A model generated the notes under the pieces. It did no database searches. It had not been told where the DNA came from and saw nothing but the letters and a program-made list of their open reading frames with translations. A stretch of 30,969 nucleotides of DNA from Ruminococcaceae bacterium UBA3329 (GTDB lineage Bacteria; Bacillota; Clostridia; Oscillospirales; Acutalibacteraceae), in the NCBI GenBank assembly GCA_002361875.1, contig DERX01000074.1, positions 1 to 30,969 on the forward strand, given 5' to 3'. This document shows positions 24,227-30,969 of this stretch, in pieces. Each line of letters opens with the position of its first letter. Within the stretch, counting starts at the first letter, position 1. The position numbers and the translations under genes were made by a program.

Positions 24227-26443
24227 TTAATCAGCCACATCTTGGTCTGATCTGAAATAAACCGTAATTGTTGTGCCAAGCTCCGCTTTGGTTCCCTCAG
24301 GAACACTTTGCCTGTATGATGTTATAACTTCCGATGCTTGGGTTGTACCCGAAACTTTAATATTAAAGCCTGCGTTAACGGCTGTTCTGTTCGCATCTGT
24401 CAGCGAAAGTCCCGTCAAATTCGGAACTGTGCCTGTTTCCCTTGCGGCATCCTCTTCAGTGTATATTACAATTACGCCGCCCTTTGGCATTGACTGACCT
24501 GCGGCAGGAACCTGTGTAATAACCTTATCGCCTGCGCCTACAACCTTTACAGTGAATTTTGACGCATTACTTGCCGCCGAAGATATTGTTTGACCTACAA
24601 GATTCGGTGCAATTATAGTCATATTTTCAATTTCGCTGTCGCTGTACTGAGGCGTAATATTGAGATATGCAAGCACATTTTCAAAAATTCTTCCTGCGAC
24701 AGGTGCAGCCGCACCGCCGCCCGTTGTTATCCCGTGAGGTTCATCTACGGCTATCAGCACTGCTATCTTGGGGTCGTTTGCAGGAGCGAAACCCGCAAAC
24801 GAAGCTATATTTTCACCTTTGGATGTAAGCTTTTCACTTGTACCCGTTTTACCGCAAATATGATACCCTGCTACATAAGCATTTTTGGCTGTACCTGATA
24901 TTACAACCTCTTCCATAAGAGAAGCTATTGTATTTGCCGTCTGTTCGGAAACTACCTGTCTTTTTACAGTCGGTTTTGTTTCTTTTATAATATTTCCGTC
25001 GGCATCAAGCACCTTTGACACAACATAAGGCGTCATCAGCTTGCCCTCATTACCGAGAGAAGCAATAGCAGTTATCATTTGAATCGGAGTTATCTGGAAA
25101 GTCTGACCGAAGGACTCGGAGGAAAGCTCCGCAATGCCCAATTTGTCAACACCGTAATATGTTACTCCCTCTTTCGGTGTCGCCTCGGCAGGAAGGTCAA
25201 TATCTGTTTTATTCGTAAATCCGAATGCTTCAAAATATTTAAAGAATTTTTCTTTGCCGAGCTTTTGTCCGAGAGTTATAAAGAACGTATTGCACGAATA
25301 CGGCAATGCCTCGTGAAGAGTCTGAACACCGTGAGCTGTTCTGTGGAAACAGTGCTGATAATAGTTTGCAACTTTAATTTGACCGGTGCAATTATATGTA
25401 CTTTCGGTTGTTATAATACCCTCTTCAAGACCTGCGGCGGCAACAAAAACCTTAAAAACAGAGCCCGGTTCATACGAGTCACTTATTGACCTGTTTCTCC
25501 ACTGTGCAAACAGAGCATCGTTTTGCGCCTGGCTCTTTTTTTCATCGGTTTCAGCCTTATCTATTTCATCAAGCACTGACTGCGACGCAATTGTGTAAGG
25601 CGTGTTAAGATTATAATCCGGCATTGATGCCATACCTAAAATTGCGCCTGTTTCAACATTCATAATAATTCCGTAAGCATATTTTGCCTGACATTCTTCA
25701 ATTGCCTGCGTTAGCTGCTGTTCAAGATAATACTGAATTACCTCATCAATTGTAAGCACCAGGCTTTTACCGTCCGAAGCGTCAAAGGTTGTTTCGTAAT
25801 CATTAGGCATTGCGCCTGCAAGAGCGTTTTTAGCAGTAATAATTCTGCCGGAAGTTCCCGTAAGCTCCGAATTGTAATAAAGCTCAAGACCCGACCTGCC
25901 CACATCTTCAGCGCCTGTAAAGCCGACTATGCTTGAGGCAAAGGAGCCGAGCGGATAATAACGCTTTGTGTCGGGGTCAATGCCGATTATTGTTCCGAGC
26001 TTATCGTCGGAATGTTCGGAAATATACGCTGAAAGCTCATCCTTTTTTGTCTGGTCAATTTTTCCCAAAATTTTCTCATAGCCGCTTGCCGTTTTTTCAG
26101 CTTTTTTCAAAACAGTATCACGGTCAACCTCAAGAATACTTGAAAGACCGTCAACTACAAGTGCCTTTTGTCTGTCCGTTTTAATTTTTGACGGATTGAT
26201 ATAGACAAGATACGCCGATGCGCTTTGCGCTATTACTTTCATATTTGAATCGTAAATTGCACCTCTGTGTGCGCTGACCACCGTATCGCTCATTTGCTGG
26301 CGTTCAGCTTTAAGTCTGTAAGTTTCTCCCTTTATTATTTGGAGCCAAAAAAGATTTCCGATAAGTGCAAGCATAAATAATGAAAGTCCGAAAAAAGCGA
26401 TATGTGACCTAAGCGCCATTTTTTTTGTCGGTTTTCTTTTCAT
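24227..26443 (-). CDS. ftsI: Class B penicillin-binding protein with two PASTA domains (FtsI/PBP2B or SpoVD type)
   Basis: A 738-residue bitopic transpeptidase that cross-links septal peptidoglycan. An N-terminal helix (about 15-36) is followed by the dimerisation/pedestal domain (starts near HRGAIYDSN at 59-67) and the transpeptidase domain with SVFK (nucleophile Ser328, Lys331), SCN (383-385) and KTGT (532-535). Two PASTA domains follow at about 608-665 and 670-732. Two PASTA units resemble Bacillus PBP2B, which has two, more than SpoVD, which has one; since only one such gene is in the cluster it may serve both division and sporulation, and the symbol is positional. AAGGAG precedes the ATG. 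An upstream hairpin (26496-26530) separates it from ftsL. Confidence 0.93.
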   Translation of the reverse strand: MKRKPTKKMALRSHIAFFGLSLFMLALIGNLFWLQIIKGETYRLKAERQQMSDTVVSAHRGAIYDSNMKVIAQSASAYLVYINPSKIKTDRQKALVVDGLSSILEVDRDTVLKKAEKTASGYEKILGKIDQTKKDELSAYISEHSDDKLGTIIGIDPDTKRYYPLGSFASSIVGFTGAEDVGRSGLELYYNSELTGTSGRIITAKNALAGAMPNDYETTFDASDGKSLVLTIDEVIQYYLEQQLTQAIEECQAKYAYGIIMNVETGAILGMASMPDYNLNTPYTIASQSVLDEIDKAETDEKKSQAQNDALFAQWRNRSISDSYEPGSVFKVFVAAAGLEEGIITTESTYNCTGQIKVANYYQHCFHRTAHGVQTLHEALPYSCNTFFITLGQKLGKEKFFKYFEAFGFTNKTDIDLPAEATPKEGVTYYGVDKLGIAELSSESFGQTFQITPIQMITAIASLGNEGKLMTPYVVSKVLDADGNIIKETKPTVKRQVVSEQTANTIASLMEEVVISGTAKNAYVAGYHICGKTGTSEKLTSKGENIASFAGFAPANDPKIAVLIAVDEPHGITTGGGAAAPVAGRIFENVLAYLNITPQYSDSEIENMTIIAPNLVGQTISSAASNASKFTVKVVGAGDKVITQVPAAGQSMPKGGVIVIYTEEDAARETGTVPNLTGLSLTDANRTAVNAGFNIKVSGTTQASEVITSYRQSVPEGTKAELGTTITVYFRSDQDVAD

Positions 26444-26495
26444 TTTTAAGCTGCTCCTTTCAAATTTCCTGTCAAAACAAATTTACCCTATTACG

Positions 26496-26530
26496 AAAAC
26501 AAGGAGAGTCAAGCACACTTAACTCTCTTG
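26496..26530 (-). terminator. Hairpin with short T-run between ftsL and the PBP gene
   Basis: On the minus strand CAAGAGAGT (26522-26530) pairs with ACTCTCCTTG (26500-26509) with one bulged base, and the stem is followed by TTTT. It begins 17 nt after the ftsL stop, inside the dcw operon. A partial terminator or an RNA-processing stem would both fit. The remainder of the 104-nt gap holds the PBP ribosome binding site and no complete promoter. Confidence 0.4.
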
Positions 26531-26547
26531 CTGTCAGTTAATAATTA

Positions 26548-27054
26548 TTACTGATTTCCCGAATTTATTACATTTCCGCCATCGGTTTCTTTGCCGTCTG
26601 CCATAATAACTCTGTCAGACGAGGAAAGGTCGACATAAACCACCTGATAATCCTGAACCTTGGACATACCGAGAGTCCCGACAGCATAATTTTCAACCTT
26701 ATCAAGAGAAATAATTGAATCAATTTCCATATCAAGACGAACCTCTTCGCTTTGAGCAATGTTCATTGCCTTGTCAATAGACGCAATTTCGCGGTTAACT
26801 TCGTCAAGCTTTAAGGTGCTGTATATTACTGCTCCGAGAAATAAAAGGCAAATTGCCGCTATACCTACTATCCTTAAGGCTTTAAATAATGCACGCAAAT
26901 TCTGTGCTTTTACCTGAGCGGAAGTCAAGCGTGGCTTTTCCACGACCTTAAGATTAGGTCTCGAATTGTTTGGCTTTAGCTTCGGAGCTGTGCTCGTCAT
27001 TCTCGGAGCGGCAGGCTCAAAAAGTTCAATATTATACCTTGTATTCTGTGCCAT
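26548..27054 (-). CDS. ftsL: FtsL-like septum formation protein
   Basis: A 168-residue bitopic membrane protein: a long basic, Pro/Asn-rich cytoplasmic N-terminus (1-60), one membrane helix (about 62-80), a heptad-like coiled coil (about 82-115) and a short outer tail ending in Gly/Asn-rich sequence. Sequence conservation in FtsL is low, so the call rests on topology and on position between rsmH and the class B PBP. FtsL pairs with DivIC and DivIB to activate FtsW and its PBP. The C-terminal part, KVENYAVGTLGMSKVQ (119-134), is the most FtsL-like piece (x-x-I-E-x-x-A-x-x-x-L-G-M). RBS spacing to the upstream rsmH is 12 nt. Confidence 0.82.
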   Translation of the reverse strand: MAQNTRYNIELFEPAAPRMTSTAPKLKPNNSRPNLKVVEKPRLTSAQVKAQNLRALFKALRIVGIAAICLLFLGAVIYSTLKLDEVNREIASIDKAMNIAQSEEVRLDMEIDSIISLDKVENYAVGTLGMSKVQDYQVVYVDLSSSDRVIMADGKETDGGNVINSGNQ

Positions 27055-27066
27055 TTTTCTCTTCCT

Positions 27067-27981
27067 TTACCCTATTTTTTCTATCGTGCGAAGCCTTGCG
27101 CTGCGGCTTCTGTTATTATCGTTTAATTCCTTTTCACCCGCTGTTATGCCCTTATTTATTATTTTTCCTTTCGGCGTTTTACCGCAAACGCAAATCGGAA
27201 ATTCTTTGGGGCAGGTACAGCCTTGTGTAAATTCTTTGAATTTTTCTTTTACTATTCTGTCCTCAAGAGAATGGAATGTGATTATTGAAAGTCTGCCGCC
27301 GATTTTGAGGGAATCGAACATATCCTGTACCGCACCGCCGAGCATTTCAAGCTCGCCGTTAACCTCAATTCTTATTGCCTGAAAGGTTTTTCTTGCAGGG
27401 TGACCGTCGCGCCGAAATTTTGCCGGATATGAATTTTTTACAATTTCGGCAAGCTGTAAAGTAGTTTCTATCGGCGAAACAGCTCTTTCTTTTATTATAT
27501 TTTCAGCAATTTTTCTTGCGAATTTTTCTTCTCCGTATTTAAAAAGTATATCCGAAAGCTCTTTTTCGCTGTAACCGTTGACAACATCAAAGGCACTTTT
27601 TCCCGTTTTGCTCATTCTCATATCAAGAAATGCATCATTATGGAAAGAAAATCCCCTCTCGGCATTGTCAAGCTGAAAAGAACTGACTCCTAAGTCAGCA
27701 AGAATCCCGTCAGCCTGTCTGCCTCCGAGAATAGTTTTAATATTATCAAATGTGTCTAAAACTATTTCCGTTTTTTCGTCAGAGCCTATGCGTTCTGTTA
27801 TTACCTTTACAGCATCGGGGTCACGGTCAATAGCGACAAGGTGCCCTGTTGTCAGTCTTTCGAGTATCGCCCTTGAGTGCCCTGCTCCGCCGCAGGTACA
27901 GTCAACATAAAGCCCACGAGGGTTAATGTTCAGCGACTCAATGGTTTCATCAAAAAGAACCGAAACATGTGAAAATTCCAT
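27067..27981 (-). CDS. rsmH: 16S rRNA (cytosine-1402-N4)-methyltransferase RsmH
   Basis: A 304-residue SAM-dependent methyltransferase (MraW) that modifies C1402 in the ribosomal P site. The SAM-binding motif is DCTCGGAGHSRAILER, followed by AIDRDPDA; later motifs GILADLGVSSFQLD, ERGFSF and ITFHSLEDRIVK are diagnostic. Start choice: ATG at 27981 gives the family N-terminus (MEFSHVSVLFDE) and has GGTGG 5 nt upstream; a GTG three codons earlier (27990) is possible. It follows mraZ almost directly, the standard arrangement. Confidence 0.97.
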   Translation of the reverse strand: MEFSHVSVLFDETIESLNINPRGLYVDCTCGGAGHSRAILERLTTGHLVAIDRDPDAVKVITERIGSDEKTEIVLDTFDNIKTILGGRQADGILADLGVSSFQLDNAERGFSFHNDAFLDMRMSKTGKSAFDVVNGYSEKELSDILFKYGEEKFARKIAENIIKERAVSPIETTLQLAEIVKNSYPAKFRRDGHPARKTFQAIRIEVNGELEMLGGAVQDMFDSLKIGGRLSIITFHSLEDRIVKEKFKEFTQGCTCPKEFPICVCGKTPKGKIINKGITAGEKELNDNNRSRSARLRTIEKIG

Positions 27982-27992
27982 AACCGCCACCG

Positions 27993-28406
27993 TCAGAAGA
28001 TGAACTCGTCAATATCATCAAGCTGTGACATTGAGATTGTTGCATCGCTATACTCTTCGGCTGACCAAATTTCAATTCTTTGACCTGCGCCGATTATTAC
28101 GGCGTCTTTTATAAGGTTTGCGTGCTCAACTTGGTCGGCAGTAAGAGTAACTCTCCCCTGCTTGTCCGCACTTACATCGGAAACCTGACTGAAAAATGAA
28201 CGCTGAACCTTGCGGTTGGGGTGGTTAATGAACTGACGGCTTACCTGTTCAAAGGTTTCCTTATCGTAAACATAAAGGCACTTTTCAGGGCCTTTAAAAA
28301 TTACAAATTCTTCACCGAGCTGTTCACGAAATTTTGCAGGGATAAAAAGACGGTTCTTTGCGTCTAATGTGTGATTGTACGTATAATTAAAATACACCGT
28401 CTTCAT
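27993..28406 (-). CDS. mraZ: Transcriptional regulator MraZ
   Basis: A 137-residue protein with two SpoVT/AbrB-like MraZ domains; the N-terminal signature HTLDAKNRLFIPAKFRE (about 12-28) and its second copy around VSADKQGRVTLTADQ (about 78-92) contain the D-A/K-x-x-R-l-x-i/l-P pattern. MraZ forms a ring-shaped oligomer and binds repeats in its own promoter to control the dcw cluster. Such repeats are present at 28438-28488. The AAAGG site is only 3-4 nt before the ATG at 28406; a GTG at 28397 would have better spacing, so the exact start is slightly uncertain. Confidence 0.96.
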   Translation of the reverse strand: MKTVYFNYTYNHTLDAKNRLFIPAKFREQLGEEFVIFKGPEKCLYVYDKETFEQVSRQFINHPNRKVQRSFFSQVSDVSADKQGRVTLTADQVEHANLIKDAVIIGAGQRIEIWSAEEYSDATISMSQLDDIDEFIF

Positions 28407-28437
28407 ATCCTTTCTTTCAGTATTTTTGGCTTAAAAA

Positions 28438-28488
28438 TTCACCACTCTAGTGAATTTAGAGTGAAATATTCCACCACTTTCCACCACT
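28438..28488 (-). promoter_or_regulatory. MraZ-box operator: tandem 10-bp repeats in the mraZ leader
   Basis: On the minus strand the unit AGTGGTGGAA occurs twice back to back (28469-28488), and a degenerate third copy, AGAGTGGTGAA, lies at 28438-28448. A 7-bp inverted repeat (CACTCTA 28443-28449 with TAGAGTG 28457-28463) joins the last copy. GTGG-type repeats at 10-bp spacing (one helical turn) are the known target of MraZ. The two perfect copies begin 2-3 nt after the expected transcription start, a position suited to autorepression. Confidence 0.82.
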
Positions 28489-28496
28489 GTGAATAT

Positions 28497-28525
28497 ATTA
28501 TAGCTTGTACAGCAGAAAAAAGCAA
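28497..28525 (-). promoter_or_regulatory. mraZ: Promoter of the dcw cluster (mraZ promoter)
   Basis: A perfect -10 TATAAT (28497-28502) with a poor -35 TTGCTT (28520-28525) at 17-nt spacing on the minus strand. Transcription should start near 28490, directly before the MraZ boxes. The AT-rich stretch between here and the ppa terminator (28526-28656) holds no other feature I can support. Confidence 0.65.
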
Positions 28526-28656
28526 TACTTTTTTTTGATTTTTCAGGCAAAAATTTTAAAGTAAAATTTTGGAAAAATAAAATGCCGTAATTTGCTGAAA
28601 TTCGCACTAAAAATCGGTAAAAAAATATATAAATTAGCGCAAAATAATATAAAAAT

Positions 28657-28689
28657 GCAAAAAAATAAACGGCAGGAAAAACCTGCCGT
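28657..28689 (-). terminator. Rho-independent terminator of pncB-ppa
   Basis: An 8-bp GC-rich stem, ACGGCAGG (28669-28676) with CCTGCCGT (28682-28689), and a 5-nt loop, followed on the minus strand by TTATTTTTTT. It lies 24 nt after the ppa stop and insulates the dcw cluster from pncB-ppa. Confidence 0.9.
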
Positions 28690-28713
28690 CAGAAAATACG
28701 GTTTATTTAAATT

Positions 28714-29244
28714 TTACTTTCTGAATTTCTTTATGTATCCTTCAATGGAATCTTCAACGATTTTCACTGCGCAAGCGGCATCCTTTGCCTCGTCAACAAC
28801 AGTTTCCTTATTTTCAAGTGTTTTGTAAACCCTGAAAAAGTGCTTGATTTCCTCAAAAATATGTGAAGGAAGCTCGCTTATATCCGTGTAGCTGTTATAA
28901 GTCGGGTCGCCGAAAGGAATTGCAATTATCTTATGGTCGGGAGCGCCGTTGTCAAGCATTGAAATTACGCCTATCGGATAGCAATGAACAAGCGTCATAG
29001 GCTCAATCTGCTCAGCACAAAGCACCAATGCGTCAAGCGGGTCGTTATCTTCAGCATAGGTTAACGGAATAAAGCCGTAATTCGCAGGATAATGGGTTGA
29101 GGTATGCAGAACTCGGTCAAGCTTTAACATACCCGTTTCCTTGTCAAGCTCATATTTCATTTTACTGCCCTTGCTGATTTCAATTACAACATCAAACGCT
29201 TTATTTTTGATTCTTTCTCTGTTAATATCATGCCAAATGTTCAT
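28714..29244 (-). CDS. ppa: Inorganic pyrophosphatase, family I
   Basis: A 176-residue soluble pyrophosphatase that hydrolyses PPi to phosphate. The family I signatures are visible: EISKGSKMKYE (22-32), YPANYGFIP (52-60) and DNDPLDALV (66-74) with the metal-binding aspartates. Many Clostridia use family II or membrane pyrophosphatases, so a family I enzyme is of some note. The ribosome binding site AAGGAG lies within the last codons of pncB, and only 3 nt separate the genes. The coupling makes sense because NAPRTase releases PPi, and its removal drives that reaction forward. Confidence 0.95.
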   Translation of the reverse strand: MNIWHDINRERIKNKAFDVVIEISKGSKMKYELDKETGMLKLDRVLHTSTHYPANYGFIPLTYAEDNDPLDALVLCAEQIEPMTLVHCYPIGVISMLDNGAPDHKIIAIPFGDPTYNSYTDISELPSHIFEEIKHFFRVYKTLENKETVVDEAKDAACAVKIVEDSIEGYIKKFRK

Positions 29245-29247
29245 TTA

Positions 29248-30699
29248 TTACACTCCTTTATGCTTTTCAATAAGCTCTTTTCTTATTTTCCAAAGATTTT
29301 CGGAAAGGTCAACATAATACGAATGGGGATTTTCAAAACGCTTAACCTCTTCCCAAAGGGTGTCAATCTGTTCCGAGCAATAATCTCTGATTTCATTTAC
29401 CGTCGGCTCGGAATAAATGTATTTACCGCCGACAAATACAGGAACAAGCATTTCCCTTGCAACAAAATTTTCAACCTCTTTGCGTTTCCATGTAAAATCA
29501 GGGTCAAAGAGCGTATAAGGCTTGGACTCGTCAATTGTTTCATCATAAAGAGTTAAAACATCTGCAATAGCCTTGCCCGTGTCGCAGTCAAACAGCCTGT
29601 AAAATTTCTTGGAATGTGGCGTATTTATCTTGCTGACATTTTCGGAAAGGTTGATTTTCGGAATAATCTCCCTGTCCTTTTCAATTGCGCAAAGCTTATA
29701 AACTCCGCTGAAAAGCGGTGACGATGCAGAGTTTATCAGCCTTTCGCCTGCAATAAAGCAGTCGACCTTTGCGCCCTGCGAAACCATATCGGAAATTATA
29801 TATTCGTCAAAAGAATTTGACGCAGTAATCATACAGTCGGGGTAGCCTGCCTCATTGAGCATTTTTCTGACTTTTTTTGAAAGATATGTTATATCCCCCG
29901 AGTCAATTCTGACGCTCACGGGTCGCTTACCCATAGGCTTTAAAACATCGTTAAACGCTCTTATGGCATTCGGAACGCCGAAACGGATTGTGTCGTAAGT
30001 GTCAACAACAAATGTACAGTTGTCGGGGTAAAGACGTGCATATTCGCAAAACGCCTCATACTCCGAGTCGAACATTTCAACCCAAGAGTGAATCATTGTA
30101 TTGATAGACGGAATGTCAAAGGTTTTGCTCTGGCGAAGCCCCGATGTGCCCACACATCCGCCGATATATGCCGCACGTGAGCCGAAATGTGCGCCGTCAA
30201 AAGACGTTGCACGGCGAGTGCCGAACTCAGCAACATTAGTCCCCTTTGCCGCACGCACAAGCCTGTTTGCCTTTGTGGCGATAAGGCTTTGCTGATTCAT
30301 AAATACAAGAAGCACCGTTTCAAGGAGCTGTGCCTGAATAATCGGCCCTCTTACCTTTATTAAAGGCTCATTCGGGAAAACAGGCGTGCCCTCGGGAACT
30401 GCCCAAATATCGCACGTAAATTTAAAATTTCGCAGATAATCAATAAACTCATCGGAACAGCCCTGTGTGCTGAGGTATTCCAAATTCTCTTCCTTAAATT
30501 CGTAATTGTTAATATAATCAATAATTTGTGAAAGACCTGCGAATATTGCAAATCCGCCCTTATCAGGCACTTTTCTGAAATATAAATCGAAATAAGCTAT
30601 TTCTTCACCCTTGCCGCTGAGAAGCCAGCCGTTTGCCTGAATAAGCTCATAAAGCTCAGTCATAAGAGAAAGATTTTTGCTGTATGACGAATTGTTCAT
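29248..30699 (-). CDS. pncB: Nicotinate phosphoribosyltransferase
   Basis: A 483-residue enzyme of NAD salvage that converts nicotinate, PRPP and (usually) ATP to nicotinate mononucleotide with PPi release. Motifs: the N-terminal tyrosine-rich TELYELIQANGWL-type segment and FDLYFRKVP, EFGTRRA at 158-164, FGSRAAYIGGCVGTSG-type substrate loop (172-187), and VRIDSGDI for the phosphate/PRPP site. Start choice: the frame is open to 30825, but the family N-terminus (MTELYELI) is close to the ATG at 30699. The extra 42 codons coincide with a structured RNA leader and encode nothing family-like. GGAAAGG, 11 nt before the ATG, is the likely ribosome binding site and is paired in a long hairpin. Confidence 0.94.
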   Translation of the reverse strand: MNNSSYSKNLSLMTELYELIQANGWLLSGKGEEIAYFDLYFRKVPDKGGFAIFAGLSQIIDYINNYEFKEENLEYLSTQGCSDEFIDYLRNFKFTCDIWAVPEGTPVFPNEPLIKVRGPIIQAQLLETVLLVFMNQQSLIATKANRLVRAAKGTNVAEFGTRRATSFDGAHFGSRAAYIGGCVGTSGLRQSKTFDIPSINTMIHSWVEMFDSEYEAFCEYARLYPDNCTFVVDTYDTIRFGVPNAIRAFNDVLKPMGKRPVSVRIDSGDITYLSKKVRKMLNEAGYPDCMITASNSFDEYIISDMVSQGAKVDCFIAGERLINSASSPLFSGVYKLCAIEKDREIIPKINLSENVSKINTPHSKKFYRLFDCDTGKAIADVLTLYDETIDESKPYTLFDPDFTWKRKEVENFVAREMLVPVFVGGKYIYSEPTVNEIRDYCSEQIDTLWEEVKRFENPHSYYVDLSENLWKIRKELIEKHKGV

Positions 30700-30861
30700 A
30701 ATTACCATAGCCTTTCCGGCCACACAAAACACTAAAAACCACACGCACTTATTATGGCCGGATAAGGCGTGTATGGTAATTTCGTCCATCTCAAAATTTT
30801 GCCACAGACAAATTTTGAAGGACATATAATTTGATAGCGTGATTGCACGCTGTCACTTCCT
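30700..30861 (-). promoter_or_regulatory. Structured 5' leader of pncB with three hairpins; candidate cis-regulatory RNA
   Basis: In 5' to 3' order on the minus strand: hairpin A, AGCGTG/CACGCT with a 4-nt loop (30833-30854 including a mismatch extension); hairpin B, a 9-bp AT-rich stem (30791-30799 with 30810-30818); hairpin C, a long stem of 22 base pairs (30701-30722 with 30755-30780) interrupted only by bulges of 1 and 3 nt. Hairpin C contains the pncB ribosome binding site GGAAAGG and ends one base before the ATG. The 5' arm of C can instead form a local hairpin D (30739-30776: ACACGC/GCGTGT, CTTAT/ATAAG, CC/GG), which would free the site. I did not recognise a known riboswitch class. 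Confidence 0.6.
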
Positions 30862-30867
30862 CATAAT

Positions 30868-30896
30868 ATTGTATCAAACCAAAAGCCAAATGTCTA
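30868..30896 (-). promoter_or_regulatory. pncB: Sigma-A promoter of pncB-ppa
   Basis: TAGACA (30891-30896) and TACAAT (30868-30873), each 5/6 to consensus, with a 17-nt spacer on the minus strand. The start of transcription is expected near 30861, leaving a leader of about 160 nt before the pncB ATG. The bases beyond (30897-30969) are AT-rich and hold no gene I can support. Confidence 0.72.
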
Positions 30897-30969
30897 TAAA
30901 AACTTTTGGATTATCTGTGAAAATAAAAATCGACTTGAATGATTTAGTGAATAGTGAAAAAGTAAAAAT

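Noticed and set aside
26444..26490. TTGACA upstream of the class B PBP gene as a possible internal promoter.
   Set aside because: The position 17 nt downstream reads AGCTTA, not a -10 box, and would fall inside the ribosome binding site region.
30700..30825. 42-codon N-terminal extension of pncB in the same open frame.
   Set aside because: It has no family-like sequence, no ribosome binding site at 30825, and its bases are explained by long base-paired RNA stems. The family N-terminus begins near the ATG at 30699.

Overview
The window looks like a chromosomal core-gene segment from a spore-forming, low-to-moderate GC Firmicute of the class Clostridia, probably the Ruminococcaceae/Oscillospiraceae. 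This rests on gene order (ylxM-ffh-rpsP-khpA-rimM-trmD; phoH-ybeY-dgkA-era-yqzL-recO; mraZ-rsmH-ftsL-PBP-murE-murF-mraY-ftsW-murG), the sporulation families YqfC, YqfD and YlbJ, strong GGAGG-type ribosome binding sites, sigma-A promoters and a meso-DAP type MurE. I see no mobile elements, CRISPR arrays, tRNA or rRNA genes. Almost everything lies on the minus strand; only ylbJ and one small gene are on the plus strand.

Layout in coordinate order (minus-strand units are transcribed right to left). 44-937: a membrane-anchored NodB-type polysaccharide deacetylase. 995-4668: the SRP/ribosome operon ylxM-ffh-rpsP-khpA-rimM-trmD, with a consensus promoter at its head and a terminator after trmD. 4671-5204: a lipoprotein with a 9-residue tandem repeat and its own promoter. 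5262-11461: phoH-ybeY-dgkA-era-yqzL-recO-mutS2, tightly packed with several ATGA overlaps; yqzL (53 codons) is short and overlaps recO. 11461-12896: yqfC-yqfD (sporulation). 12969-14285, plus strand: ylbJ and a 72-residue four-cysteine protein. 14353-28525: the division and cell wall (dcw) cluster, starting at a promoter with tandem MraZ boxes and ending at the ftsZ terminator; ftsZ also has its own promoter. 28657-30896: pncB-ppa, ending in a terminator and preceded by a highly structured 5' leader.

How the genes fit together: the dcw cluster makes lipid II precursors (MurA, MurE, MurF, MraY, MurG), flips or polymerises and cross-links them at the septum (FtsW, class B PBP, FtsL, DivIB/FtsQ) and builds the Z ring (FtsZ). 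murB, murC, murD and ftsA are not in it. The ffh operon couples SRP with ribosome and tRNA maturation. The phoH-mutS2 block combines ribosome maturation (YbeY, Era), lipid kinase recycling and DNA repair. pncB-ppa pairs a pyrophosphate-producing NAD salvage enzyme with pyrophosphatase.

Most of the window is ordinary core genome. The most noteworthy non-coding signal is the pncB leader (about 30700-30861), which can fold into two mutually exclusive hairpins, one of which buries the ribosome binding site. I did not recognise it as a known riboswitch class.
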